Counted from the first letter of the stretch, positions 37,901-53,794 are shown. The stretch: DNA of 64,000 nucleotides from Bugula neritina (GCA_964035545.1 OZ037769.1:111001-175000), one strand, 5' to 3'. Numbers and translations are program-made. Notes: generated by a model not told the origin, from the sequence alone.

Positions 37901-37976
37901 ATTAATAGAGGGAGAGCGGCAGATTCGGCCAGCTGACGTCAGAGATGAGTCTGAGCTTCCTAGCTTCTTAGTCTGA
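21637..37976 (+). CDS. ANKLE1: ANKLE1 orthologue: ankyrin, LEM and GIY-YIG endonuclease
   Basis: Sixteen exons: 21637..21674, 23626..23775, 24372..24477, 25001..25133, 25775..25862, 28276..28364, 28464..29605, 29863..30927, 31802..31926, 32044..32238, 34449..34649, 34740..34921, 35382..35588, 36447..36553, 37505..37643, 37783..37976. All joins are in phase, giving about 1386 residues, roughly twice the human protein. Ankyrin repeats occupy about residues 1-150 (GASPN, TPLHVSI, NGGDPT). A long Ser/Pro-rich linker follows. A LEM domain lies near 1115-1160 (LSDAELVKELVELG...STRKIYQLRL), and the GIY-YIG nuclease near 1190-1386 (FNYLLLDPR, IFYIGKG, then VEAYTREA with the catalytic Glu). ANKLE1/LEM-3 enzymes cut branched or bridged DNA. 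The linker expansion is built from several in-frame minisatellites. Exon 6 could alternatively end at 28385 with a GC donor. Confidence 0.93.
22340..22445 (+). mobile_element. Possible retroelement 3' tail in ANKLE1 intron 1
   Basis: Moderately complex sequence ends in an AATAAATAAATCAATCAATC tail, which looks like the 3' end of a LINE or SINE insertion. No coding part is recognisable, so this is weak. Confidence 0.25.
22600..22775. repeat. Short repeat of AAGTGTAGGTCTAGTAGT units
   Basis: Four imperfect copies of a unit of about 30-60 bases with core aagtgtaggtctagtagt, rich in CTAG palindromes, inside ANKLE1 intron 1. Confidence 0.75.
23120..23575. repeat. 21-base minisatellite with 63-base higher-order period
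   Basis: About 20 copies of a 21-base unit, core agtaacttacactaaa. Three variants (ending aataagc, aacaagc and aacaatt) cycle in a fixed order over 23200-23460, so the array is really a 63-base repeat of three 21-mers. It ends about 50 bases before exon 2 of ANKLE1. Confidence 0.92.
24105..24360. repeat. AT-rich repeat in ANKLE1 intron 2
   Basis: Imperfect units of about 24-50 bases with core tatagatatacaatactc reach to within about ten bases of the acceptor of exon 3. Confidence 0.85.
24535..24990. repeat. TATAGTATAGTG repeat in ANKLE1 intron 3
   Basis: Irregular tandem array of tatagtatagtg/tatagtata units with occasional actgtatata, filling the intron up to the acceptor of exon 4. Confidence 0.88.
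25134..25762. repeat. 30-base minisatellite starting at ANKLE1 intron 4 donor
   Basis: About 20 copies of a 30-base unit, core gctagccaatcacatgcc plus ttatactctgta. The first unit coincides with the exon 4 splice donor (TTCT|GTAATTAGCC), so every later unit contains a donor-like CTCTGTAGCTAGCC. Thirty is divisible by three, so two frames stay open; the host reading frame hits a stop in the first unit if not spliced. The unit also contains a CCAAT box sequence. Confidence 0.93.
25863..28258. repeat. 2.4-kb 17-base repeat in ANKLE1 intron 5
   Basis: About 140 copies of tatataatactatactc, with gtactc, ctgtat and shortened copies. It begins at the very first base of the intron (GTATATAATACTC) and ends within 20 bases of the acceptor of exon 6. 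It is the longest array in the window. Confidence 0.95.
28503..28725 (+). repeat. Coding 27-base repeat (8 copies) in ANKLE1
   Basis: Eight near-identical 27-base copies, core agggtacacacccacccc, in exon 7 encode nine-residue units (SRVHTHPSP). Very low divergence between copies implies recent expansion. Confidence 0.93.
29276..29388 (+). repeat. Coding 30-base repeat in ANKLE1
   Basis: Three full and one partial 30-base copies in exon 7 encode the ten-residue unit ERGREGCTAD. Confidence 0.9.
29509..29582 (+). repeat. Coding 24-base repeat in ANKLE1
   Basis: Three copies of a 24-base unit in exon 7 encode LEDTxxSP. Confidence 0.85.
29645..29832. repeat. TCATGTGATCAGCGG repeat in ANKLE1 intron 7
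   Basis: A dozen imperfect copies of tcatgtgatcagcgg/tcatgtgacgagtgg in this short intron. The frame of exon 7 remains open through it, so intron retention would add residues until the stop at 29816. Confidence 0.88.
29989..30132 (+). repeat. Coding 12-base repeat (12 copies) in ANKLE1
   Basis: Twelve perfect copies of agctcacagact in exon 8 encode (SSQT)n, a possible cluster of SQ/TQ phospho-sites. Confidence 0.95.
30250..30440 (+). repeat. Coding 21-base repeat (about 9 copies) in ANKLE1
   Basis: About nine copies of a 21-base unit, core gctgctacctcaccagga, in exon 8 encode AATSPGG or AATSPGD. Each contains an SP dipeptide. Confidence 0.93.
30618..30690 (+). repeat. Coding 24-base repeat in ANKLE1 exon 8
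   Basis: Three copies encode SQGEREV(V/L), again keeping a period divisible by three. Confidence 0.88.
30965..31795. repeat. 14-base repeat in ANKLE1 intron 8
   Basis: Tandem gtatactgtgtagt / gtgtactgtgtagt units with shortened copies fill the intron. A similar but separately arranged array is in intron 12. Confidence 0.92.
31935..32016. repeat. AGT trinucleotide tract in ANKLE1 intron 9
   Basis: (AGT)n with a few ACT interruptions in a short intron. Confidence 0.9.
32239..32640. other. Non-repetitive part of ANKLE1 intron 10
   Basis: About 400 bases of unique DNA before the array. No exon was needed to join exons 10 and 11, and none is apparent. Confidence 0.5.
32650..34436. repeat. 1.8-kb 16-base repeat in ANKLE1 intron 10
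   Basis: About 110 copies of atcatatctactctat, with catcgt, catcat and ttat variants. Long blocks of the same variant order recur (for example 33440-33560 and 34295-34400), indicating multi-unit duplication. All three plus-strand frames stay open because the unit has no stop. Confidence 0.95.
34922..35375. repeat. 14-base repeat starting at ANKLE1 intron 12 donor
   Basis: Tandem gtatactgtgtagt/gtgtactgtgta units. The first unit overlaps the donor itself (GTATGTCTACTGTGTAG) and the last lies about ten bases from the acceptor. Intron 12 separates the LEM exon from the start of the nuclease domain. Confidence 0.92.
35605..36270. repeat. 16-base repeat in ANKLE1 intron 13
   Basis: About 35 nearly perfect copies of tatatactctctaatc, then a related tatactctc tract and TTCTAT-rich decay to 36440. 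Confidence 0.94.
36554..37487. repeat. 13-base repeat starting exactly at ANKLE1 intron 14 donor
   Basis: About 70 copies of gtatatgtatact / gtatatgtacact. Copy one begins on the GT of the donor (ATAAAG|GTATATG), so each unit is itself a donor-like sequence. The array stops about 17 bases before the acceptor of exon 15. It is strongly palindromic (TATAC/GTATA). Confidence 0.95.
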
Positions 37977-38513
37977 GTTTCCTAACTTCCTAGTCTAAGT
38001 TCCCTATCTTCTTAGTCTAAGTTCCCTAACTTCCTAGTCTGAGTTCCCTAGTCTGAGTTCCCTAACTTCCTAGTCTAAGTTCCCTAACTTCCTACACCGT
38101 AACTGACTTATGGCGACTGGTAGCACCCACTGTGAGTCACGCTGCTACCCCTCAGTCTATTTATATTATTTTATTATCAAGTTTGTAGATATTCAACTAT
38201 TTTTGACTTTGTTTATTTTCTGTTAATTGAAACTACTTTTTCTGATGATACTAATGACCTATTGAACTTTACTAATGACCTATTGAACTTTACTAATGAC
38301 CTATTGAACTTTATTAACTGAGCTCAATTTTGTGAATATTTTTATATTTGTGTTTCGGTGCTGTGTATGAGAATTAGCAACAGATTTCCTGGTTTATGTA
38401 ATGTACAGCAACACATGTTTTATTGTGTAGTTTCCTTTGATATTCCCTGGTTTATGTAATGTACAGCAAGATTATCTCTCTACTTTTGTCTCATATTACT
38501 CCTAAAACCTATG

Positions 38514-38519
38514 AATAAA
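38514..38519 (+). terminator. Putative ANKLE1 polyadenylation signal
   Basis: AATAAA about 540 bases after the stop codon, in otherwise unique DNA. The 3' UTR also holds short repeats of 'cctagtctaagttcc' (37975-38095) and 'ctattgaactttactaatga' (38255-38320). Confidence 0.5.
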
Positions 38520-38559
38520 TCTGTTTTTTCACAACTAGCTCTGCTCTGTAATTGTGTAT

Positions 38560-39003
38560 AGAGAACATAGAAATATTTATTGTGTATAGAGAACATAGAA
38601 ATATTTATTGTGTATAGAATACATAGAAATATTTATTGTGTATAGAATACATAGAAATATTTATTGTGTATAGAATACATAGAAATATTTATTGTGTATA
38701 GAATACATAGCAATATTTATTGTGTATAGAATACATAGAAATATTTATTGTGTATAGAGAACATAGAAATATTTATTGTGTATAGAATACATAGAAATAT
38801 TTATTGTGTATAGAATACATAGAAATATTTATTGTGTATAGAATACATAGCAATATTTATTGTGTATAGAATACATAGAAATATTTATTGTGTATAGAAT
38901 ACATAGAAATATTTATTGTGTATAGAATACATAGCAATATTTATTGTGTATAGAATACATAGAAATATTTATTGTGTATAGAATACATATAATAAATATT
39001 TAA
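38560..39003. repeat. 28-base minisatellite between ANKLE1 and PRDM14
   Basis: About 16 copies of a 28-base unit, core tgtgtatagaatacatag followed by aaatatttat. It lies just past the ANKLE1 polyadenylation signal, between convergent genes. Confidence 0.93.
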
Positions 39004-39168
39004 GCTAAGTGAATTATGTAAAGTATTTGTAGCAAATAAATAGAATAGCTGAAGTATTACACAGAAAGGTGATGCGGTCATTCTACTAGAACAGAGTTTC
39101 TGCTCACGTCTATCTGTGGTGTCAGGGGGGATAATCTCTCTGTGGTGTCAGGGGGACAATCCCAGTGC

Positions 39169-44388
<5,220 letters not shown>

Positions 44389-45600
44389 CTGCAATTAGCG
44401 TAGTTGACAAACAAGTGAACAACCTTTAATCTAAATAGGAAAATATGGTATTCTGCCCCCATTCCTGGTTAGAGAAATGCTAAATGAAAATGCAAGTTGG
44501 GATTGTAGAAAGCAGTACATTGAGTGAAAGTGTGCAGTATTTGAAAGAGAAAAGAGGTTTACCTTGGTACAGGGACGATAGGATAGGCTTGAGTAAAAGT
44601 GGTCATGGTGTGTGTAAAGTTAAGTTTCCTGTGATACCAGCAGAGTGGTGGAATAGTGGACAGCAGGATACTTATATACACCAGAATGTACCAACAGTTG
44701 TTTTTATAACAACCTAGATGACATTGTTACATTGGTTACAATACAAAGGGCATGTTTCATTGACTATTTCTATACAAATACCTTTAGTTTTAGGTAATTT
44801 CAATTATCTATGCTGAAATAATAGAACGGGAAGAATAGATAAGAATAGGATGGCTGTAGCTATTGTCTTGCTATAATTGGGGGTCTAGCTACAGGGTAGG
44901 GGAGTAGAGTATTACCTCAAGAGCTGAGCAATAATCGATATGATGACTTGCAATGAATGGAGTAGAGAGAATAGAGATTAGCAGCTCATACTGTAGTCGC
45001 CATTTGTTTAATTAGTTGTTTAACGATTTTGTCACTAACCAATGGTTACGAATAAATAGGATGGAAGGGCTATTGTCACAGTACAATAATGTAACATGCT
45101 ATTCTTTACATCTCACTGCAGGTGAGTTATCAGTTTATCAATTATAGGAATGTGAGATAATTAAGATATGGAGAGAGAAGTTACCTTGTAGATATGTAAG
45201 GTAATACTCAACTACACAAACTGTGGACATTCTTGTTGTAAATGGAATCAGTAAGTTGCTCTTACACAGAATAAACAAACAGCATCCTTCAAGCAGGAAA
45301 CGCATGAATACTTGCATTAACAGAGTTAGATTATGTTTATTAGAATAAAGTAACATAATATATAATATATTGTAATAAAAGTAAAATACTTGAATTAGCA
45401 AAAAGGTTGAGCAAAGAGAATTGCAGTACTGCATGTCAATGCAGTGTTACAGGAACAGGCAATGTGTTACTAACAAAGTAAACACTACTTCCTTCACACT
45501 GTACTTTGACAATGCAAAATAATGACACCAAATCTAGCAAAGTGCAAAAGCTGTGAAAATGTTCTAAAAACTAAGAGAAAATATACTTTAAGAAGGAATG
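44389..45600. other. PRDM14 5' region, first exon not located
   Basis: The first PRDM14 exon(s) and promoter should lie here or beyond. A donor-like GAG|GTAATA at about 44924 on the minus strand has the right phase, with an open frame of about 20 codons but no clear start, so it is not annotated. Confidence 0.35.
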
Positions 45601-45857
45601 GAGAATATAATATTATACAATACAGTATTCTACTATTTTAAGGGGTGGATATGCTGTAGAATATTTTAAGGGGTGTATATACTTTAGAATATTCTAAGGA
45701 GTGGAGATACTTTATAATATTTTAAGGGGTGGATAAAATGTAAAATATTCTAAGGGGTGCATATATTGTAGAATTTTCTAGGGGTGGATATACTGTAGAA
45801 TACTTTAAGGGGTGAAGATACTGTATAACATTCTAAGGGGTGTACATATTGTAGGTG
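45600..45857. repeat. Degenerate 28-29-base repeat
   Basis: Eight diverged copies with core taaggggtggatatactgta directly beyond the stop codon of the neighbouring minus-strand gene, so it probably forms part of that gene's 3' UTR. Confidence 0.75.
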
Positions 45858-48800
45858 TTAGGGGGTAGACATAGGTAACTTCTGTGGCATCTGGTCTATT
45901 TTATTGAAGGGGTTACAAGGGGGCACTGTGGTTATCATCTTGGACATGGCAGCATCTCTTTTGTAGACTGAGGACAGTGTGTCAGCAGGCATTGACCTAA
46001 AATACACACTTTATACGCTGTATATACTCTACTACCTACGTACTGTGTACTATACTATATACTATGTACTATACTATACTATATACTATACTATATACTA
46101 TACTATATACTCTCTATACTATACTATACTATATACTATACTATGTACTATACTATACTATACTATGTACTATACTGTGTACTATACTGTGTACTATACT
46201 ATACTATGTACTGTACTATGTACTGTACTGTGTACTATACTATACTATACTATGTACTATACTATATACTATACTATACTATACTATGTACTATACTATG
46301 TACTATACTATACTCTACTAACTACATACTATGTACTATACTATACTATGTACTATACTATACTATATACTATACTATGTACTGTACTATACTCTGTAGT
46401 AATACTATACTATACTATATACTATACTATACTATGTACTATACTATACTATGTACTATACTATACACTATACTATACTATGTACTGTACTATACTCTGT
46501 AGTAATACTATACTATACTATACTATACTATACTATGTACTATACTATACTATATACTATACTGTGTACTATACTATACTATATACTAAACTACGCAGTC
46601 ATAAAGTGAGCAACTCACTGGTGAACTGAGCCCGTAGTCGTCTGAAGTGTCGGAGTGGAAACCTTCTCTGAAGTCTCACGAAATCTCACAGATGGCGTTG
46701 AAGCGAATGTCTTACTTCTGTACAGCGTGCAGCCCGTGTAGCCAGGAATGTTGGGTCGACTGCATAATATATCACTTTATATTGTATTATATTACTTTAT
46801 ATTGTATTATATTACTTTATATTGTATTATAATACTTTAAATTGTATTATATTACTTTATATTGTATTATATTACTTTATATTGTATTATAATACTTTAA
46901 ATTGTATTATATTACTTTATATTGTATTATATTACTTTATATTGTATTATATTACATTATATTGTATTATATTACTTTATATTGTATTATAATACTTTAT
47001 ATTGTATTATATTACTTTTTATTGTATTATATTACTTTATATTGTATTATATCACTTTATATTGTATTATATTACTTTTTATTGTATTATAATACTTTAT
47101 ATTGTATTATTATATTACTTTATATTGTAATATATTACTTGATACTGTATTATATTACTTTATATTGTATTATATTACTTAATGTTGTATTTTAATACTT
47201 TATATTGCAATATACTACTTTATATTGTATTAAAATACTTTATACTGTAATATATTTCTTTATAGTATAACATATAACAATATAGTATAGCACATTACAA
47301 TATAACGTACCACTAAATAATGTGTTGGACATTTACAACGTATGAGAAGATAACTCCCCGACTATTGATCAGAGAGGAAAGACAACTCCACACACTTTCT
47401 CTGCTACTAAATAATCATGTATAGAATGAACAGAACTTGACTCACTGTGAAGTCTCCGCCTCTCTAGGAATATTCACTCTCTTTACTGTATAAGGTGAGA
47501 AACTGGTCTTCTGATTGTCAATTTCATCGAGATTATCTGCCCCTACGCACCCCCTGTAACACATAGCGGAGTGAGACACCTAGCCTTAGCACCTAAAAAG
47601 AGCTGTGTGTGTGTGTTTGTGAGGAGGTTGATACGTACCCGTACAATGGTATGTGTTGTGCTCGCGGCGCTGGACTTGTACTAAAAGTAAAAATGTGAGC
47701 CACTTGACCAGAAAAATCAGCAAAACAGGAAAAGGTGACAAATTATATGCAATTCACAGCCAATCAAATTACACTTCAGCTCAGAGTTAAATCTAATTGG
47801 CTAGTTTCTAGTACACCAGCCCTCATCTGATTACTAAGCTAACAGTTACACTGGTTATTATACTGGGTCGTGTCACACAGTAGATGACAACTCCAAACTG
47901 TCAGGGAATACTCACTAGTCTATCCACTGAGGGTTCTTATAGTATCCGTTGCGAGTCTGAAACCAGTCCCAGGACTTGCCGACCAGCTGGTATTCCTGGG
48001 CATTTGGCACGTATCTCTTGAGTTTGTATCGCTGGTCCACTTGGTCCGGCTTGGGTTCTAGAGTCGTTACAGGGGCCCATTGTTTGGGGGCTAGCAAGTT
48101 GTCCCAAGGTACATCTTCATATTGTCTACAGGAACATTCAGCAAAATATTATAGAGATGAAGAAACTGATATATAGCGAGGATATATAGTGAGGATATAT
48201 AGTGAGGATATATAGTGAGGATATATAAAGGAGGATATATAAAGGAGGATATATAAAGGAGGATATATAAAGGAGGATATATAGTGAGGATATATAGAGA
48301 GGATACATAGTGAGGATATATAGAGAGGATACATAGAGAGGATATATAGTGAGGATATATAGTGAGGATATATAGAGAGGATACATAGAGAGGATATATA
48401 TATAGAGGATATACAGTGAGGATATACAGTGAGGATATATATATAGAGGATATATAGTGAGGATATATAGTGAGGATATATAGTGAGGATATATAAAGGA
48501 GGATATATAAAGGAGGATATATAAAGGAGGATATATAAAGGAGGATATATAGTGAGGATATATAGAGAGGATACATAGTGAGGATATATAGAGAGGATAC
48601 ATAGAGAGGATATATAGTGAGGATATATAGTGAGGATATATAGAGAGGATACATAGAGAGGATATATATATAGAGGATATACAGTGAGGATATACAGTGA
48701 GGATATATAGTGAGGATATATAGTGAGGATATATAGTGAGGATATATAATGAGGATATATAGTGAGGATATATAGTGAGGATATACAGTGAGGATATATA

Positions 48801-51800
48801 TATAGAGGGTATATAGTGAGGATATACAGTGAGGATATATAGTGAGGATATATAGAGGGTATATAGTGAGGATATACAGTGAGGATATATAGTGAGGATA
48901 TATAGTGAGGATATATAGTGAGGATATATAGTGAGGATATATAATGAGGATATATAGTGAGGATATATAGTGAGGATATACAGTGAGGATATATATATAG
49001 AGGGTATATAGTGAGGATATACAGTGAGGATATATAGTGAGGATATATAGAGAGGATATATAGTGAGGATATCCAGAGGAGGAGATACATAAAATATATA
49101 TTATAGAAGGATATAGAAAAGACTAACTGTTGGGTAGAAGACTTGTACATGTACTGTAGAGCCAGCTTTTCTCTCAGATCTTGTTTGGGATCCTGTAAAA
49201 AAGTTAGAAGAAATCAGCAATAGTACTACTAGTACCATTTCTATCACTAGTAGTAGCGCTACTGCTACTAGTACTACTACTATTACTAGTGGTAGTAATA
49301 ATACTAGTAGTAATATTACTAGCACTACTACTACCACTAGTAGCAGTAGTGCTAGTAGCAGCATAGGTACAAATGAACAATATTACAAACTTACAGTAAC
49401 AGAGTAGTAGTAGTAGTAGCAGTAGTAGTAGTAGTAGTAGTAGTACTAGTACTAATAGTACTAGTAGTAGTATAAGTAGTATAAGTAGTACAAATATTAG
49501 AAACTTACAGTAACAGAACCACTCGACTGCAAAGATTTCCGAGGATCTTGATCACTTGTCCAGCCTGAAAGAAATGAAAAACGTTAACTAATCATTTAAC
49601 TTAGTGTAAGTTCTAAGCTATGCAATTAAAACCTATGCTACTATGCAATTAAAACCTATGCTAATATGCAATTTGGTAGTTATTTAATTTATTATACTAC
49701 TAGTATTTGAATATGTCTTTGAATATGGCTTTTAGATTCACCAAGAACCATTCTTGTACAATTTAAAAGCTTCAAATGAGATTGACTGACGATCTGATCC
49801 GCTTGATATTCGAAATAATGTACATCTTGAGAAGAAAACAAGATGAGCAGCCGAAATATGTTTCACAATCACATTCTTTGACGAAAGCGGTTTCGCTACA
49901 GGGGGTGATATGATTTGTTTGTAATTAAACATTTAACTATGTCAGCCCCAGGTGATGGGAAAACAGCAACAGAGTGACTGAGCTACACAATGCAGGCAGT
50001 TATTGGGTGAATGAATTCACATCTTGGTGTGTGGGTAAACTTACCACCAACTTTGGCTCTTGTAGAAATGTCTAATGTTCTTCTACTATTCCAAAGTGAA
50101 GGGGTGGGTGGTGCGTGTCGACTTTCTCTCTGCAGTTCTGAAGGTGCGGAGGCCGGCATTCTGATAGAGTTTCTATGGCGAGGTACATGGTCTTGTGGAT
50201 GGTCAGAGACATGAATGAAGTTTTTCAACTACAATACATCAGACAGTCAGTAGTAGAGATATTACAATACATCAGACAGTCAGTAGTAGTGATATTACAA
50301 TACATCAGACAGTCAGTAGTAGAGATATTACAATACATCAGACAGTCAGTAGTAGTGATATTACAATACATCAGACAGTCAGTAGTAGTGATATTACAAT
50401 ACATCAGACAGTGAGTAGTAGTGATATTACAATACATCAGACAGTGAGTAGTAGTGATATTACAATACATCAGACAGTGAGTAGTAGTGATACTACAATA
50501 CATCAGACAGTCAGTAGTAGTGATATTACAATACATCAGACAGTCAGTAGTAGTGATATTACAATACATCAGACAGTCAGTAGTAGAGATATTACAATAC
50601 ATCAGACAGTCAGTAGTAGAGATATTACAATACATCAGACAGTGAGTAGTAGTGATATTACAATACATCAGACAGTCAGTAGTAGTGATATTACAATACA
50701 TCAGACAGTGAGTAGTAGTGATATTACAATACATCAGACAGTGAGTAGTAGTGATATTACAATACATCAGACAGTCAGTAGTAGTGATATTACAATACAT
50801 CAGACAGTCAGTAGTAGTGATATTACAATACATCAGACAGTCAGTAGTAGAGATATTACAATACATCAGACAGTCAGTAGTAGAGATATTACAATACATC
50901 AGACAGTGAGTAGTAGTGATATTACAATACATCAGACAGTCAGTAGTAGTGATATTACAATACATCAGACAGTGAGTAGTAGTGATATTACAATACATCA
51001 GACAGTGAGTAGTAGTGATATTACAATACATCAGACAGTCAGTAGTAGTGATATTACAATACATTAGACAGTGAGTAGTAGTGATATTACAATGTATATT
51101 GGTAGTAGAAATACTCGACTGTGTACTAGTAGTACCTAGTAATACTAGACTGTGTATTAGTAGTAGTGATACTATACTATGTACTAGTAGTAGTTATACT
51201 ACACTGTATACTAGCAGTAGAGATACTAGACTGTGTACTAGTAGTACCTAGTAATACTATACTGTGTATTAGTAGTAGTTATACTATACTATGTACTAGT
51301 AGTAGTTATACTACACTGTATACTAGCAGTAGAGATACTAGACTCTGTACTAGTAGTAGCGACATTAGACTGTGTATTAGTAGTAGTTATACTAAACTGT
51401 GTACTAGTACTAGAGATAATAGACTGTGTACTAGCACTAGTAATATTATACTGTGTACTAATAGTAGTGATACTAGATTGTGTACTAATAGTAGTGATCT
51501 TAAGCTGTGTATTAGTAGTAGATACTAGACTGTGTATTAGTACTAGTGATACTAGACTGTATACTAGTAGTAGAGATACTACACTGTGTCCTAGTAGTAG
51601 TGATACTAAACTGTGTACTAGTAGTAGGGACATCATTATCATTATGATATATTAGACTGCATCAATTTGAATTTGCTAGTAGTAGAGATACTAGCCTATT
51701 AGTATCAGTGCTAGTTACTATTCTAGTCTAATAATCACTTAATCTGAACACTTAGCAAAAAGCCAATGAAGTGGGTAGCTATCCATTGTACAGTAGACTG

Positions 51801-52175
51801 TATAGGTTATAAAGCTAACGCAAAACTTACTTTAGAGACTCCAGTCTGCCTCTGAACGTCAGCACCGGCACTGATGAAACCGGACACCGGATCTACTAGG
51901 TTGCCATAGTATCGGGTAGGATGAGGTGCTCGATATTCGCCCGAGTCGTTGTATTTGACAAAGCCAGAGTCAGTGGTTGACTCACTCAGGCTTTTCTGTG
52001 TTTTGCTTCCCATCATTGACGGGAACTTGAGCTGACGTGCTCGCCGTCTTGCCTCATTTGCCTCTACTGCGTCTAAGCCTGCATTTTGATCAGTCTGAAT
52101 ATAAGCTTTGAAGTTGGGACGTGTTTTAAAAGTAGAGTCAGAAAGTGTGGGACCTAGAGCTACTACTTGTGCCAT
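45858..52175 (-). CDS. Unidentified nine-exon gene, possible ciliary/sperm microtubule-associated protein
   Basis: Exons 51831..52175, 50045..50228, 49509..49564, 49128..49192, 47916..48125, 47639..47680, 47446..47553, 46619..46759 and 45858..45996 all join in phase across canonical splice sites, giving about 429 residues. It has no signal peptide, membrane span or enzyme motif. It is basic, rich in Tyr, Trp, Pro and Ser, and contains short conserved-looking blocks: HPTRYYGNLVDP, KSWDWFQTRNGYY, IPGYTGC and TTVPPCNPFNK. GYTG-type motifs and this composition are common in axonemal microtubule inner proteins. SPATA48/SPMIP7 is a candidate from memory, but I cannot confirm it without a search. 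The ATG at 52175 opens the first exon, with no good alternative upstream. Five introns are filled by different tandem repeats. Confidence 0.75.
46015..46595. repeat. TACTATACTATG repeat in intron
   Basis: Array of tactatactatg/tactatactata with duplicated longer blocks ending in 'tctgtagtaa' (46390 and 46495). It lies in the last intron of the nine-exon gene. Confidence 0.9.
46767..47285. repeat. 20-base repeat in intron (TATATTGTATTATATTACTT)
   Basis: About 25 copies of tatattgtattatattactt with single-base variants. Confidence 0.93.
47681..47915. other. Intron without repeat
   Basis: One of the few introns of the nine-exon gene lacking an array; unique sequence only. Confidence 0.5.
48175..49078. 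repeat. 13-base repeat in intron (GAGGATATATAGT)
   Basis: About 70 copies of gaggatatatagt, with gatatataaagg, cagt and agag variants, including multi-unit block duplications (48220-48420 versus 48480-48690; 48700-48860 versus 48880-49050). Confidence 0.94.
49205..49498. repeat. AGT/ACT trinucleotide tracts
   Basis: Two (AGT)n-type tracts separated by about 35 bases, each ending in 'aaacttacagtaacaga' (49388 and 49501). The second copy of that phrase is the splice donor of exon 49509..49564, so the donor region itself has been duplicated into the intron. Confidence 0.85.
50229..51092. repeat. 33-base minisatellite ending at an intron acceptor
   Basis: About 26 copies of a 33-base unit, core gatattacaatacatcagac plus agtcagtagta. 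On the gene's strand the terminal unit supplies the splice acceptor (CTGATGTATTGTAG at 50229-50242); the other units read ...TTGTAA at that place. Confidence 0.94.
51093..51735. repeat. Degenerate TAGTAGTAGTTATACTA-type repeat
   Basis: Diverged units of about 30-33 bases with alternating 'actgtgtactagtagtag' phrases. It looks like an older relative of the neighbouring 33-base array. Confidence 0.75.
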
Positions 52176-52795
52176 AATGAGTGTCTAGTCGGCCAGTAGT
52201 CAAATTCCCTGTACTTGCACCTGCACTCACGATTATAATATCATGAACTTTACGCCGTGGTATCTAGTCACATTGAGTGGTTGCTACGGGAAACAGGAAA
52301 CGGCTATTTAGCTACAATTAATTTTCTTTTTGCCTAAACAATAATTTAATATAAAATTTCAATGAATTGTTTTTGATTTTAAAAAATAAACAGAACTATT
52401 GCTTTTTATCAATGTTTATATATATTCAGTAGTTATTTGAGAGTATAAAAATATTACTAAGAGAAGACAATGCTTATCATGACAAACTTGTTACCAATAA
52501 CCTCCTCGTGTGCACATACTAAAATTTTCTAACCGCGATCTATCACACACTGATAATATATTATTTCCACACTACATCTCTCTAAGTATGCAACATGAAT
52601 TTTATTAAGTTAAGCTGAGAAACAAATAATTCCGTTAAAATAGAGACAGAAAAAATATTGCAAATATTCAACAGCAAAAACAGCAAAAACAGAACAGATA
52701 ATATGTATAATATACAACAAAGAGAACCATAATTTGTAACATGCAAAAAAGTTGTAAGCATATTACATTGTCCAGATTCTGAAATGCAAAATATA
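52176..52795. other. Upstream region of nine-exon gene
   Basis: AT-rich, with the 5' UTR and promoter presumably at the left end. No other feature supported. Confidence 0.4.
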
Positions 52796-52814
52796 TATGC
52801 TAGGATTCAGGACA

Positions 52815-52992
52815 TATTATCGAAATATGGAATATAATATTGGAATGTAGTATGGAATTATAGAATATAAATACTGGAATGTAGTATGGAAATATAGAAT
52901 ATAAATACTGGAATGTAGTATGGAAATACAGAATATAAATACTGGAATGTAGTATGGAAATATAGAATATAAATACTGGAATGTAGTAGAGA
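52815..52992. repeat. 34-base repeat
   Basis: Five copies of a unit of about 34 bases, core ggaatgtagtatggaaata, between the nine-exon gene and PTS. Confidence 0.88.
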
Positions 52993-53259
52993 TGGCATAC
53001 TAATGACAACGTAACTTGAAACACAAAACTGAAAACAGAATATCTCATGAAATGAGACAGTCTTAGAGTCAATAAACTAGATGGCACATCATCTACAACA
53101 GATAAACTACGACAACACCCAGAGATAATCTAATTAGTGGAACTGAGATCATCTAAACAGTGGACGATGGAACGACAATTCCATAAAAATTCTAACAACA
53201 TGCACATGACTAGAAGACATTAAAAACTAAAAGAAACACAGTAAACATGTAAGTAGTCT

Positions 53260-53475
53260 GTACTGGCAGATGTTTGACATGTAGTAGCAGATGGTTGACA
53301 TGTAGTGGCAGATGTTTGACATGTAATGGCAGGTGTTGACATGTAGTGGCAAGTGGTTGACATGTAGTAGCAGGTGGTTGACATGTAGTAGCAGATGGTT
53401 AACATGTAGTAGCAGGTGGTTGACATGTAGTAGCAAGTGGTTGACATGTAGTGGCAAGTAGTTGATACATCGAGG
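53260..53475. repeat. 20-21-base repeat in PTS 3' region
   Basis: About 10 copies of ttgacatgtagtagcagatg with single-base variants, just beyond the PTS stop codon and so probably within its 3' UTR. Confidence 0.9.
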
Positions 53476-53494
53476 TAGTAAACAGCTGCAGGAG

Positions 53495-53753
53495 TTAGGA
53501 AGATATAGACTCTCCTCTATAGACAACACTATTCTTATCAGTCTCGTGAACTTTAACCTTGTGTAGCAAACTTGCACCAGACAGCTGGGAGGTTTGTAGC
53601 AACTCATTCCAGATGTACACGGCTATATTCTCAGCAGAGCTAACAACAGAATAGCAGTAGAAGTGAAAGGAGATGATAGTAGTAATGGTGGTAGTGGTAG
53701 CTAGTAGCTATTAGTAGTAGTAGTAGTAGTACTAGTAGTAGTAGTAGTAGTAT

Positions 53754-53794
<41 letters not shown>

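Noticed and set aside
50225-51067. 279-codon minus and 218-codon plus repeat proteins (CNITTTDCLMY, SSSDITIHQTV)
   Set aside because: The 33-base period is divisible by three, so frames stay open. The array lies inside an intron and ends at its acceptor.
50229-51092. CRISPR-like appearance of a 33-base repeat array
   Set aside because: Units are directly adjacent with no variable spacers, and the surrounding genes are eukaryotic; it is a minisatellite. The same applies to the 28-base arrays.
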